Virus record (IMG/VR): IMGVR_UViG_3300035698_023415
Location: 1-20,561 of that record
Length of the DNA stretch: 20,561 bases
Source of the DNA: a virus
Strand: one strand, 5' to 3'
Part shown: positions 6,137 through 11,875 of the stretch, in pieces
Numbering within the stretch: position 1 is the first letter of the stretch
How the letters are laid out: each line of letters opens with the position of its first letter
Notes under the pieces: generated by a model
What the model saw: only the letters and a program-made list of their open reading frames with translations
What the model was told of the DNA's origin: nothing
Database searches by the model: none
Made by a program: the position numbers and the translations under genes

Positions 6137-6877
6137 ATGGGAAAGTTACATGAGGTATTAGCAGTAGAGGGTAGTTTAAAATCAACTAGTGATAAAATTT
6201 TAAAAGAAGCACATCACACATTTACTCAGAAAAGAGGTCATTTTTTAGGACAGCATAGAGAGTATGAAGTTTTGGTGGAAAATGGTCTTAAACTTGCTCC
6301 AGAGTCGAAAGAGATGGAGACAACAGTAAAAGAAAAGTTAGATTATGTTTCTGAAAATTTTAAGAATGCAATAGATTGTATTCTTCAAAAAGAAATAACT
6401 AACACAAAAGCTTCTGCTGATTTAGTTGTTAATGGTAAAATTTTAGCAAAGGGACTTCCTGCAACTTTTTTATTAACATTGGAAGGAAAGTTGAAAGATT
6501 TACGTTTAGTTTATGATGTTATCCCAACTTTGGATCCAGGTAAGGATTGGAAAAAAGATACAACTAGGGATAATGTTTATGTGTCATCAGATGCAACACA
6601 GCTTAAAACTCAGAAAGTTACTGAACCATTAGTATTGTATCCAGCTACTGAAAAGTTTCCAGCACAAGTTGATAAAATAACAATAGATAAAAATATTGGA
6701 CAATGGACAACTAAGAATTGGAGTGGAGCATTAACACCAACTGATAAATCAAAACTTTTAGGAAAACTTGATACTTTAATTCGTGAAGTCAAAAAAGCTA
6801 GATGTAGAGCTAATGAACAAGAAGTAGATAGTAGCTTGAAAATTTGTAGCAAGTTGATTGATTATATCAATGAATAA
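6137..6877 (+). CDS. DUF7873-like conserved phage protein, 246 aa
   Basis: This 246-residue soluble protein starts MGKLHEVLAVEGSLKSTSDK, has AHHTFTQKRGHFLGQHREYE at 25-44, a middle KASADLVVNGKILAKGLPATFLLTLEGKL, and an acidic or charged helical C-terminus with RANEQEVD. I recognise the overall layout (KLHE-LAVE start, F-GQHR motif, later LP-TFLL-LE) from a conserved family of unknown function seen in phages. There is no signal peptide or catalytic motif. A GAAAGGAAAGG site precedes the ATG. It is one of the longer, better conserved proteins inside the array, so it likely has a real infection-time role. Confidence 0.8.
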   Translation: MGKLHEVLAVEGSLKSTSDKILKEAHHTFTQKRGHFLGQHREYEVLVENGLKLAPESKEMETTVKEKLDYVSENFKNAIDCILQKEITNTKASADLVVNGKILAKGLPATFLLTLEGKLKDLRLVYDVIPTLDPGKDWKKDTTRDNVYVSSDATQLKTQKVTEPLVLYPATEKFPAQVDKITIDKNIGQWTTKNWSGALTPTDKSKLLGKLDTLIREVKKARCRANEQEVDSSLKICSKLIDYINE

Positions 6878-6883
6878 AATATA

Positions 6884-7015
6884 TGGGGTCTGAAAGGATT
6901 GAAACATCCAAGTAGGATTCCACCAATTGTGACAAACTTAAACTGAAACTTAGGATGCTACTTACGCCATGCGCTGAGCAAGTACTGTGAAATTAAAATT
7001 AAACTTATTGTCACA
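6884..7015 (+). other. Structured noncoding segment, first part of 480-base gap
   Basis: No reading frame is convincing here. GGAT/ATCC hairpins lie near 6896-6919. TGTGACAA (6928-6935) pairs perfectly with TTGTCACA (7008-7015), enclosing TACTT/AAGTA (6959-6963, 6980-6984) and a small CGC/GCG hairpin. The heptamer AAACTTA occurs at 6934, 6946, 7001, 7017 and 7146. The fold suggests a structured RNA; I cannot name a family. Confidence 0.45.
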
Positions 7016-7063
7016 CAAACTTATTAAAAAATGGTACATAATGTCTTGTAGTTGTTTAGAAGA

Positions 7064-7145
7064 GAAAGACGGTGTGGGTTCAAATCCCGCTCGAGCCTCC
7101 AAAAAAATCAATGGCTCGATAGCTTAATGGTAGAGTAGCTTTTTT
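7064..7145 (+). tRNA. Permuted tRNA-like gene: 3' half precedes 5' half; anticodon unclear
   Basis: Bases 7064-7101 are a tRNA 3' half: GAAAG, variable ACGGT, T-arm GTGGG-TTCAAAT-CCCGC, acceptor strand TCGAGCC, T73, CCA. After an 11-base linker, 7113-7145 is a 5' half: acceptor GGCTCGA, perfect 7-base complement of TCGAGCC, then TA, D-arm GCTT-AATGGTA-GAGT, and CTTTT, which can pair with GAAAG. No other matching 5' half or 3' half is visible nearby. The anticodon cannot be read because the joint lies in the anticodon loop. It may be a working permuted tRNA or a relic of tandem duplication. Confidence 0.6.
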
Positions 7146-7174
7146 AAACTTAAAAAATGACTTACATAATTTAT

Positions 7175-7217
7175 GAGACTAAATTCATATCGAATTAGAT
7201 ACAGAGACATAGTTCTC
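7175..7217 (+). other. Small fold after tRNA 5' half, weakly group I intron-like
   Basis: GAGACTA (7175-7181) pairs with TAGTTCTC (7210-7217) with one bulged T, and a hairpin (TATC/GATA or AATTC/GAATT) lies between. This resembles the P7/P8 part of a group I intron, but the partner elements P3 to P6 are not evident, so the resemblance may be chance. Confidence 0.25.
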
Positions 7218-7282
7218 TAGTAGAAAATGACATAAGAAACGGATTGTAGTGGTGGGCATAATCACTATAATTCATTCAAATG

Positions 7283-7327
7283 TTGGGGCAGGGAAGAGTG
7301 AAAATAATTTCATTCTTCCCACCTCAA
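7283..7327 (+). other. Long hairpin before small zinc protein
   Basis: TTGGGG/CCTCAA (7283-7288, 7322-7327) and GGGAAGAGTG/CATTCTTCCC (7291-7300, 7311-7320) stack with a small internal loop, about 16 pairs around a 10-base loop. CCA follows but no T-run, so it is neither a standard terminator nor a T-arm. It could be a processing or stability element. Confidence 0.5.
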
Positions 7328-7357
7328 CCATAAAATTTAATAAGAAAGTATTTTATA

Positions 7358-7516
7358 ATGAAAGCGAAAATCACTAAAAAATGTAGTAGATGTGATGGAA
7401 CAGGAATAATTACTAAAACAAACATACATCTAGGATATGAAACTTCTTTTGCTTGTAAGAAATGTTTTGGAACAGGAACAATTAAAGAATTAGTTGAAAT
7501 TGAAATCGAAGAATAA
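7358..7516 (+). CDS. DnaJ-type zinc finger peptide, 52 aa
   Basis: The 52-residue product carries two CxxCxGxG repeats, CSRCDGTG (9-16) and CKKCFGTG (33-40), the signature of the DnaJ central zinc-binding region. The tail is acidic (ELVEIEIEE). No J-domain is present. In DnaJ these repeats bind two zinc ions and help substrate binding; in small phage proteins they probably serve binding or folding. The ATG follows an AAGAAAG site. It lies just after the structured gap and before a homing endonuclease gene. Confidence 0.7.
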   Translation: MKAKITKKCSRCDGTGIITKTNIHLGYETSFACKKCFGTGTIKELVEIEIEE

Positions 7517-7532
7517 AAATTATTAAAATTTT

Positions 7533-8159
7533 ATGAAGAAAAAACGAACACCTTGGAATAAAAATAGAAAAACAGGACAAATACCAGCGAAACCTTTTAA
7601 AAAAGGTAATGTTCCTTGGAATAAAGGATTACCTTGTAGTGAAGAAACAAAAAGGAAAATAAGAAAAACTTTAAAAAGTAATCCAAATATTACAGGTAAA
7701 GCTTCTACACCAGAAAAAGAAATAGAGCGTAGATTAAAAATTTCTAAAAAAATGAAAAAGGTTGGTGGTGGCTATAGGAAAGGTTCTGGTAGAGGTAGGA
7801 AAGGTTGGTATAAAGATTATTGGTGTGATTCATCTTGGGAATTAGCTTTTGTGATATATTGTGTAGATTATAATATACCAATAGAAAGAAATACAAAAAT
7901 TTTCCCATATACTTATAATAATAAAATTTATAAATATATTCCAGATTTTGTTAGATTAGATAGGAAAAATTATTATATTGAAGTTAAAGGATATTTTACT
8001 GAACAAGTAAAAGAAAAGGTAAAACAATTTCCATATAAATTGAAAATTTTTTGTGGTAATGGAATGAAAAAATATTTAAATTATGTTATTAAAAAATATG
8101 GTAAAGATTTTATAAAATTATATAAGGAGAAATTGACCCCAGTGGGCTGCGGGGACTAA
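7533..8159 (+). CDS. Homing endonuclease: NUMOD3 motif plus PD-(D/E)xK nuclease
   Basis: This 208-residue protein has a basic N-terminus with a NUMOD3-type DNA-binding motif (NVPWNKGLPCSEETKRKIRK, about 26-45). A nuclease fold follows, with W-E at 102-103, IPDF with D138, and YIEVKG with E150 and K152: the E, D, ExK residues of a PD-(D/E)xK site. Such proteins are free-standing homing endonucleases of phages that cut alleles lacking the gene. The last 11 codons lie inside tRNA-Ser(TGA): the stop is 34 bases into the tRNA gene. This suggests insertion right against, or partly derived from, the tRNA. The N-terminal motif assignment is by resemblance. Confidence 0.85.
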   Translation: MKKKRTPWNKNRKTGQIPAKPFKKGNVPWNKGLPCSEETKRKIRKTLKSNPNITGKASTPEKEIERRLKISKKMKKVGGGYRKGSGRGRKGWYKDYWCDSSWELAFVIYCVDYNIPIERNTKIFPYTYNNKIYKYIPDFVRLDRKNYYIEVKGYFTEQVKEKVKQFPYKLKIFCGNGMKKYLNYVIKKYGKDFIKLYKEKLTPVGCGD

Positions 8160-8219
8160 TCTTGAAAATTAGCGAACATTAATAGTGTTTTGTTGGTTCG
8201 AATCCAGCTTTCTCCGCCA
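8126..8219 (+). tRNA. tRNA-Ser (TGA)
   Basis: Class II tRNA of 94 bases. The acceptor GGAGAAA/TTTCTCC pairs perfectly; the anticodon stem CTAAT/ATTAG encloses CTTGAAA; it has a long variable arm, G73 and CCA. Its first 34 bases also encode the end of the homing endonuclease. Confidence 0.95.
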
Positions 8220-8238
8220 AAATTAGAAAGATTAAGAT

Positions 8239-8430
8239 ATGACAAGCTCTAATATTATAATTAATGAAAGTTTAGAAACAGAAAAATTAAACATTGAGTT
8301 TGATGGAGCTGAAGGTGGAAGAGTTTGGTTTATGGATAAAAATAGTGATGAGTGGGTTTGGATTAGAGCAGATGAAATTCCTAAAGTTATTAAATTTTTA
8401 AAGCAATTTGATAAAATTATTAAAAAATAA
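8239..8430 (+). CDS. Hypothetical acidic protein, 63 aa
   Basis: The ATG follows AGAAAGATTAAG, 19 bases after tRNA-Ser. The product is a 63-residue acidic protein with several W residues and strand-rich centre (GRVWFMDKNSDEWVWIRADE) and a C-terminal lysine helix. I do not recognise a family. It might be a small single-domain beta fold. Confidence 0.65.
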   Translation: MTSSNIIINESLETEKLNIEFDGAEGGRVWFMDKNSDEWVWIRADEIPKVIKFLKQFDKIIKK

Positions 8431-8441
8431 GTTAATTATAG

Positions 8442-8515
8442 TGCCTTATAGTTCAACGATAGAACCTTCGGCTGATGACCGAATGATGAAAGTTTAATTC
8501 TTTCTGAGGCTACCA
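8442..8515 (+). tRNA. tRNA-Ile (GAT)
   Basis: The anticodon stem TTCGG/CCGAA encloses CTGATGA. The D-arm is GTTC/GAAC and T-arm GAAAG/CTTTC. The acceptor TGCCTTA/TGAGGCT has an unpaired T1-T72 and six other pairs; A73 and CCA are encoded. Confidence 0.92.
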
Positions 8516-8534
8516 AAATTTTTATAATAATTAT

Positions 8535-8609
8535 ACTTGTGTAGCCAAACAGTAAGGCAACAGTTTTACATACTGAGGACTGAGGGTGCAATTCCTTCCA
8601 CAAGTACCA
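8535..8609 (+). tRNA. tRNA-Val (TAC)
   Basis: The acceptor ACTTGTG/CACAAGT pairs perfectly. The anticodon loop TTTACAT sits in a four-pair stem (CAGT/ACTG). The T-arm is GAGGG/CCTTC with loop TGCAATT. A73 and CCA are encoded. Confidence 0.92.
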
Positions 8610-8636
8610 AAAATATTATTTTATAGGAGTTGTGAT

Positions 8637-8909
8637 TTGGGAAAGTCGTATAAAAAACATTCTTATTCTGGAATTGCTTTTGGTTCTGAAAAAAAAGACA
8701 AGAGATTAGCAAATAGAAAATTAAGAAAATCGGTTAATCAAAAATTAAAATATTTTACAGAAGAAACCATATTACCAGTTATGAGAGAAGTTAGCGATGT
8801 GTGGTCAATGAATAAAGATGGAAAATTATATCATAATAAACAAGATTTGATAGATAGATTTGGTGAAGTAGATGCTGAACGATATTGGAGAGAGATAGTA
8901 GGTAAATAA
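8637..8909 (+). CDS. Hypothetical basic protein, 90 aa
   Basis: I choose TTG 8637, with AGGAG seven bases upstream. A longer in-frame version starting at 8586 would begin inside tRNA-Val. The product is a lysine- and arginine-rich N-terminal half (GKSYKKHSYSG, then KKDKRLANRKLRKSVNQK) and a mixed C-terminal half ending in a W-containing helix. Charge suggests nucleic-acid or ribosome contact, but no family is recognised. Confidence 0.65.
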   Translation: MGKSYKKHSYSGIAFGSEKKDKRLANRKLRKSVNQKLKYFTEETILPVMREVSDVWSMNKDGKLYHNKQDLIDRFGEVDAERYWREIVGK

Positions 8910-8922
8910 TATTTAAACATAA

Positions 8923-8998
8923 GCCCTATTAGTATAAAGGCACATTATGTCTGTTTTGTAATCAGATGATGAGGGTTCGATTCCTTCATGGGGCTCCA
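8923..8998 (+). tRNA. tRNA-Thr (TGT)
   Basis: The acceptor GCCCTAT/ATGGGGC pairs fully with one wobble. The anticodon loop TTTGTAA sits in TCTGT/TCAGA, where the innermost pair is T-T. The T-arm is GAGGG/CCTTC with TTCGATT. T73 is unusual for Thr. CCA is encoded. Confidence 0.9.
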
Positions 8999-9007
8999 AA
9001 AATATAC

Positions 9008-9081
9008 AGAGGTTTGGTGTAATGGCAACACAAGTGCCTCCAAAACACTTGATGTGGGTTCGATTCCTACATCCTCTGCCA
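9008..9081 (+). tRNA. tRNA-Trp (CCA)
   Basis: The anticodon loop CTCCAAA sits in AGTGC/ACACT with one mismatch. The acceptor AGAGGTT/ATCCTCT has one T-T mismatch. G73, the Trp discriminator, and CCA are encoded. T-arm loop TTCGATT. Confidence 0.9.
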
Positions 9082-9106
9082 AAATAAAGAAAAGGAGCAT
9101 ATAATA

Positions 9107-9250
9107 ATGCCTAATAGAGACAGAACAGGACCTGATGGATTAGGACCTAGAAGTTTGAATTGTCCATTTAATCCAAATCCAAGACGTAGAAATCTTAGAA
9201 ATAGAATTGCTGATAGACCTCGTTCTTTAAGAAACAGAAGAGCAGATTAA
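9107..9250 (+). CDS. Small arginine-rich MPNRDR peptide, copy 1
   Basis: Behind AAAAGGAGCATATAATA, this 47-residue peptide starts MPNRDRTGPDGLGPRSLNCP and continues in an arginine-rich tail. The first 24 or so residues match a second gene at 10729. The MPxxDxTGPxGxGP start recalls small proteins of the DUF5320 type. The basic tail suggests RNA or DNA binding; function unknown. Confidence 0.7.
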   Translation: MPNRDRTGPDGLGPRSLNCPFNPNPRRRNLRNRIADRPRSLRNRRAD

Positions 9251-9253
9251 ATT

Positions 9254-9361
9254 ATGGGATTAAAAGAGTTTAGAAGAAGTAAAGACAAAAATCCAACTTA
9301 TAGTTGTTCAAATTGTAAGTGTAAAAGATATTCTCCTTGTGGATGTATAAAGAAAAAATAA
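9254..9361 (+). CDS. Small Cys-rich peptide, 35 aa
   Basis: Starts three bases after the preceding stop. The product has CSNCKCKR and then CGC in its C-terminal half, five cysteines in 14 residues, likely a zinc-binding knuckle, and a basic KKK end. It directly precedes tRNA-Ser(GCT). No family recognised. Confidence 0.5.
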   Translation: MGLKEFRRSKDKNPTYSCSNCKCKRYSPCGCIKKK

Positions 9362-9363
9362 AT

Positions 9364-9455
9364 GGAAGAGTGGCAGAGTCAGGCTTATCGCACTGGTTTG
9401 CTAAACCAGCGAAGTAGAAATACTTCCCAAGGTTCAAATCCTTGCTCCTCTGCCA
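9364..9455 (+). tRNA. tRNA-Ser (GCT)
   Basis: Class II, 92 bases. The anticodon stem CTGGT/ACCAG encloses TTGCTAA; it has a long variable arm; T-arm CAAGG/CCTTG with TTCAAAT. The acceptor has one A-C mismatch. G73 and CCA are encoded. Confidence 0.94.
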
Positions 9456-9461
9456 AAATAT

Positions 9462-9532
9462 TGACCTATAGGACAATGGTAGTCCAGTCGGCTCATAACC
9501 GAACTATCTAGGTCCGATTCCTGGTGGGTCAA
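9462..9532 (+). tRNA. tRNA (CAT): elongator Met or Ile2, CCA not encoded
   Basis: The acceptor TGACCTA/TGGGTCA, D-arm GGAC/GTCC, anticodon loop CTCATAA and T-arm CTAGG/CCTGG all fold; A73 is followed by CTT, so CCA is not encoded. Position 1-72 is paired, unlike the initiator-like CAT gene at 12931. ATA codons are common in these genes, so this could be a lysidine-modified Ile tRNA reading ATA. Confidence 0.9.
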
Positions 9533-9537
9533 CTTTT

Positions 9538-9900
9538 ATGAATATAAATATTAAGAATAAATGTAAAAAATTAAAGTTGTCTGATTTAAAATTTAATCAA
9601 TACGATACTACAAGAATTCAAATGTTAATAGAGATTATGGAATTTTGGGATTTGATGAGAGAAAAATATAATGTTAAATTTGATAATTTTTATAAAAACA
9701 TCATAACTTATGATAGTATCAAAGCAGTTGGTATAAATAATCCAGTTATTTTAGAAAAATTAGACAATGGGATTTATGAAATAATAAGAGGAAGAAATAG
9801 AATTGCTTGTGCTATTAAATTAGAACATGAAAATATTTATGTTTTAATTAAAGGTGAATCAAGTGAAGGTTTATTGATGCAATTTAAAAATATAATATGA
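9538..9900 (+). CDS. ParB-like domain protein, 120 aa
   Basis: The ATG lies five bases after the tRNA end, without a Shine-Dalgarno. The C-terminal half has the ParB N-terminal domain pattern: GINNPVILEKLDNGIYEI, then IRGRNRIACAIKL, then IYVLIKG, about residues 65-106. In ParB and related nucleases the GxxR segment contacts nucleotide. It is only 120 aa and has no DNA-binding HTH region, so it is a single-domain protein rather than a partition protein. It overlaps the next gene as ATGA. Confidence 0.7.
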   Translation: MNINIKNKCKKLKLSDLKFNQYDTTRIQMLIEIMEFWDLMREKYNVKFDNFYKNIITYDSIKAVGINNPVILEKLDNGIYEIIRGRNRIACAIKLEHENIYVLIKGESSEGLLMQFKNII

Positions 9901-10040
9901 AAAAAAATATTGAAAAAATAATTTATGATGTTTTACAAACAAGACCTTTTTCTAAAGAATGCATTAAAGAAAAAGATATATATTCAGCTTATTGTTTAAG
10001 AGTTGCAGAAACAGTTGATATGAAATTAAATGAAGAGTAA
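9897..10040 (+). CDS. Hypothetical protein, 47 aa
   Basis: Coupled to the ParB-like gene by an ATGA overlap. The 47-residue, helical and charged product has two Cys (EC and YC) and no recognised motif. The partnership with the ParB-like protein is implied only by the overlap. Confidence 0.55.
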   Translation: MKKNIEKIIYDVLQTRPFSKECIKEKDIYSAYCLRVAETVDMKLNEE

Positions 10041-10060
10041 TTTAGTTATAACTAAAATAT

Positions 10061-10137
10061 GGTAATGTAGCATAACTGGTCAATGCACTACCCTGTCAAG
10101 GTAGATTATGAGGATTCGACTTCCTCCGTTATCGCCA
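10061..10137 (+). tRNA. tRNA-Asp (GTC)
   Basis: The anticodon stem CTACC/GGTAG encloses CTGTCAA. The acceptor GGTAATG/CGTTATC pairs with two wobbles. The T-arm is GAGGA/TCCTC-like with TTCGACT. G73, as expected for Asp, and CCA are encoded. Confidence 0.94.
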
Positions 10138-10142
10138 ATTTT

Positions 10143-10217
10143 GTCTGTATAGTGTAGTGGTTAGCACGTTAGGTTTTCAGCCTAAAGTCACAGGTTCGAA
10201 TCCTGTTATGGATACCA
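10143..10217 (+). tRNA. tRNA-Glu (TTC)
   Basis: The anticodon stem TTAGG/CCTAA encloses TTTTCAG. The T-arm ACAGG/CCTGT has TTCGAAT. The acceptor GTCTGTA/TATGGAT pairs with three wobbles, unusually weak. A73 and CCA are encoded. It starts only five bases after tRNA-Asp. Confidence 0.93.
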
Positions 10218-10235
10218 GATAGACAGGAGTTTTAT

Positions 10236-10310
10236 ATCCCTTTAGTTCAATGGACAGAACACAGAGCTACGAACTCTGAGACGAAGGTTCAAATCCTTCT
10301 TGGGGTTCCA
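10236..10310 (+). tRNA. tRNA-Arg (ACG)
   Basis: The anticodon stem CAGAG/CTCTG encloses CTACGAA. D-arm GTTC/GAAC and T-arm GAAGG/CCTTC fold well. The acceptor ATCCCTT/TTGGGGT has two T-T mismatches at its inner end. T73 and CCA follow. A34 would need host TadA to become inosine. Confidence 0.9.
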
Positions 10311-10329
10311 AATTTGAAAGGAGCATAAT

Positions 10330-10485
10330 ATGAGTTTAGCTAGTTGTCCACATTGTTGGGACGATTTATGTTGCTGTGGTTATGAATATAGAAATTGGAC
10401 TGTTGAACAATTAAAAGAACAAATAAAAATGTTACAGGAAGTTTTAAAAGGAACAAATCAATATTGTAAGAAAGAGCCATTATGA
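10330..10485 (+). CDS. Small Cys-rich protein, 51 aa
   Basis: A GAAAGGAGCATAAT site precedes the ATG. The 51-residue product has CPHC at 6-9 and a CCC run at 14-16, a likely zinc-binding head, followed by an amphipathic helix (VEQLKEQIKMLQEVLK). It overlaps the next gene as ATGA, so the pair are probably co-translated. Family not recognised. Confidence 0.6.
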   Translation: MSLASCPHCWDDLCCCGYEYRNWTVEQLKEQIKMLQEVLKGTNQYCKKEPL

Positions 10486-10724
10486 AAAAAGAATATTCTG
10501 TAGATGATTTAGAAATGCAATTAGATGAATTGTTAGACAATAATATGTTTGTAAAAATTAATTGTCCTGTTGTAGATGAAAGTAAGAAAAAAAGATATTT
10601 GCAAGTAGCTATATCTTTATGTAAAGTAGTTAATATTGAATATATAAAACTGACAGATTTAGCAAATGCAAGTAACAATAAAAAAGAATTAAGAAAAATA
10701 GTTAAAAAATTAAAGGAAGAATAA
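10482..10724 (+). CDS. Hypothetical protein, 80 aa
   Basis: An 80-residue acidic-to-basic helical protein, MKKEYSVDDLEMQLDELLDN at the start, a central CPVVDESKKKRYLQVAISLC and a lysine-rich end. No motif is recognised. It is coupled to the Cys-rich gene upstream and followed by the second MPNRDR peptide. Confidence 0.65.
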   Translation: MKKEYSVDDLEMQLDELLDNNMFVKINCPVVDESKKKRYLQVAISLCKVVNIEYIKLTDLANASNNKKELRKIVKKLKEE

Positions 10725-10728
10725 AAAA

Positions 10729-10908
10729 ATGCCAAATAGAGACAGAAGAGGACCTGATGGATTAGGACCATTAGGATTAAATTGTCCAGTAAATCCAGGA
10801 AAACCTGCAAGAACAGTAAGCCCAGCAAGACCAAGAAGATCGGCTCCTGTTGGACCTGGACGTGGAAGAGGAATAAACAGATTAATAAATAGAAATAGAA
10901 CTAAATAA
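10729..10908 (+). CDS. Small arginine-rich MPNRDR peptide, copy 2
   Basis: A 59-residue paralogue of the peptide at 9107: MPNRDRRGPDGLGPLGLNCP against MPNRDRTGPDGLGPRSLNCP, then a proline-, glycine- and arginine-rich tail that differs. AAGGAAG lies before the ATG. Retention of two diverged copies in one array suggests a shared conserved N-terminal function and variable basic tails. Confidence 0.7.
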   Translation: MPNRDRRGPDGLGPLGLNCPVNPGKPARTVSPARPRRSAPVGPGRGRGINRLINRNRTK

Positions 10909-10931
10909 TTTTAAAAAATAGGAAAAACAAA

Positions 10932-10994
10932 ATGTTAACAAGGCGAAGACAAAAACACAAACCTAAACATTCTGGCGATAGGTCAGGAATGTAA
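10932..10994 (+). CDS. Possible basic peptide, 20 aa
   Basis: A 20-codon frame (MLTRRRQKHKPKHSGDRSGM) follows the MPNRDR gene behind a weak AGGA. The strongly basic content echoes its neighbour. It is too short to be sure it is translated. Confidence 0.3.
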   Translation: MLTRRRQKHKPKHSGDRSGM

Positions 10995-11014
10995 CAATAG
11001 GGGGTGTTAAACTA

Positions 11015-11698
11015 TTGATAGTTTTAGAATGTAGATATTGCAGACAGTCTTTCGATGGTTATAATCCAGGTTGTAAATCAACCCATACTAAATATTGTAA
11101 ACAAAATCCAAATTATGAATTTAATTTGAATAGTTGCATCAATCAATTTTCTAAAGCTAGATTAGAAGGAAGAGTAGTACCAATATCTAAAATCAAAGGT
11201 ATGAAGGGAAGAGTAGGAGGAAAAGCTTCAACTGTTGAGAAAGAATTAAAACGTAGAGATGCAATATCTAAATGGCGACAAAAATTTTTAAAAAATAATC
11301 GAAATAAACATAACTGGTCTTTGTATAGAAATAAAGAAAGTAAACCAGAGGAAAAATTCAGATTATTTCTTGACATTAGAAATATAAAGTATGCTCAGTA
11401 CTATATACCTGAAAATAGCAAAAGAAATTTTGAGATTGATTTTTCTTTAGTTGATTTAAAAATAGGTTTTGAAGTAAATGGAAATCAGCATTATAAAAAA
11501 AATGGTGATTTAAAAGAATATTATGATAAAAGAAATAAGTATTTGAACTCTATAGGTTGGACAATAATAGAAGTTTATTATTTATTTTGTTTTAAAGAAA
11601 ATATATTAAAAGAGATATTTGAAAATGGATTACAAAAAAACACTCTGTATAGTGAAAATAAAACGAAGATATTTTTTAAAGAAAAATTTTCTTCTTAA
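11015..11698 (+). CDS. Homing endonuclease of the Vsr/EDxHD type
   Basis: I choose TTG 11015 because AGGGGGTG lies about eight bases upstream. The 227-residue protein opens with a CRYC...C...C zinc finger-like head (6-28) and a basic linker. The nuclease domain follows: PEEKF (E113), FEIDF (D142), FEVNGNQHY (H159) and YYDKRNKYL (D171), matching the E, D, H, D order of Vsr-like phage homing endonucleases, then GWTIIEV. Such enzymes cut a target allele so their gene spreads. It sits just before tRNA-Arg(TCT), as the first endonuclease sits against tRNA-Ser. Start assignment is the main uncertainty. Confidence 0.85.
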   Translation: MIVLECRYCRQSFDGYNPGCKSTHTKYCKQNPNYEFNLNSCINQFSKARLEGRVVPISKIKGMKGRVGGKASTVEKELKRRDAISKWRQKFLKNNRNKHNWSLYRNKESKPEEKFRLFLDIRNIKYAQYYIPENSKRNFEIDFSLVDLKIGFEVNGNQHYKKNGDLKEYYDKRNKYLNSIGWTIIEVYYLFCFKENILKEIFENGLQKNTLYSENKTKIFFKEKFSS

Positions 11699-11704
11699 TT
11701 TTTT

Positions 11705-11779
11705 AGGGGTGTAACTTAATGGATAAAGTAATAGTTTTCTAAACTATAAATGTTGGTTCAATTCCAGCCATCCCTACCA
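11705..11779 (+). tRNA. tRNA-Arg (TCT)
   Basis: The anticodon stem ATAGT/ACTAT encloses TTTCTAA. The acceptor AGGGGTG/CATCCCT pairs with one wobble. T-loop TTCAATT. A73 and CCA are encoded. It reads AGA, the dominant Arg codon in these genes. Confidence 0.95.
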
Positions 11780-11784
11780 ATTTT

Positions 11785-11860
11785 TGATTGGTAGTTCAAT
11801 GGCTAGAACAATGGACCTTTAATCCATGAGATGAGAGTTCGAATCTCTCCCAATCAACCA
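11785..11860 (+). tRNA. tRNA-Lys (TTT)
   Basis: The acceptor TGATTGG/CCAATCA is perfect; the anticodon stem ATGGA/TCCAT encloses CCTTTAA; the T-arm GAGAG/CTCTC has TTCGAAT. A73 and CCA are encoded. It starts five bases after tRNA-Arg(TCT). Confidence 0.96.
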
Positions 11861-11875
11861 CATAGAAAGAGTATT

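Noticed and set aside
6896-6905. CRISPR repeat
   Set aside because: GGATTGAAAC resembles the end of some CRISPR repeats, but it occurs once with no repeat-spacer array.
7138-7148. Reading the permuted tRNA as tRNA-Leu (TAA) or a suppressor
   Set aside because: TAA can be read from the 5' half alone, but T73 and a short variable loop argue against Leu, and the loop junction is unknown, so no anticodon is assigned.
6884-7217. Group I intron
   Set aside because: A P1-like hairpin and P7/P8-like pairing are visible, but no consistent P3, P4, P5 and P6 could be built, and the order of parts does not fit either a linear or a permuted intron.
6884-7330. tmRNA gene
   Set aside because: The 5' GGGGTCTGAAAGGATT and a G-T third pair with 3' CACCTCA-A-CCA look tmRNA-like, but no T-arm precedes that 3' end, no tag frame ending in an ALAA-like tail was found, and the only T-arm here pairs far better with the permuted tRNA 5' half.
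10340-10834. Long minus-strand frame of 164 codons
   Set aside because: It is the antisense of three convincing + strand genes; its hydrophobic composition comes from A-rich sense codons.
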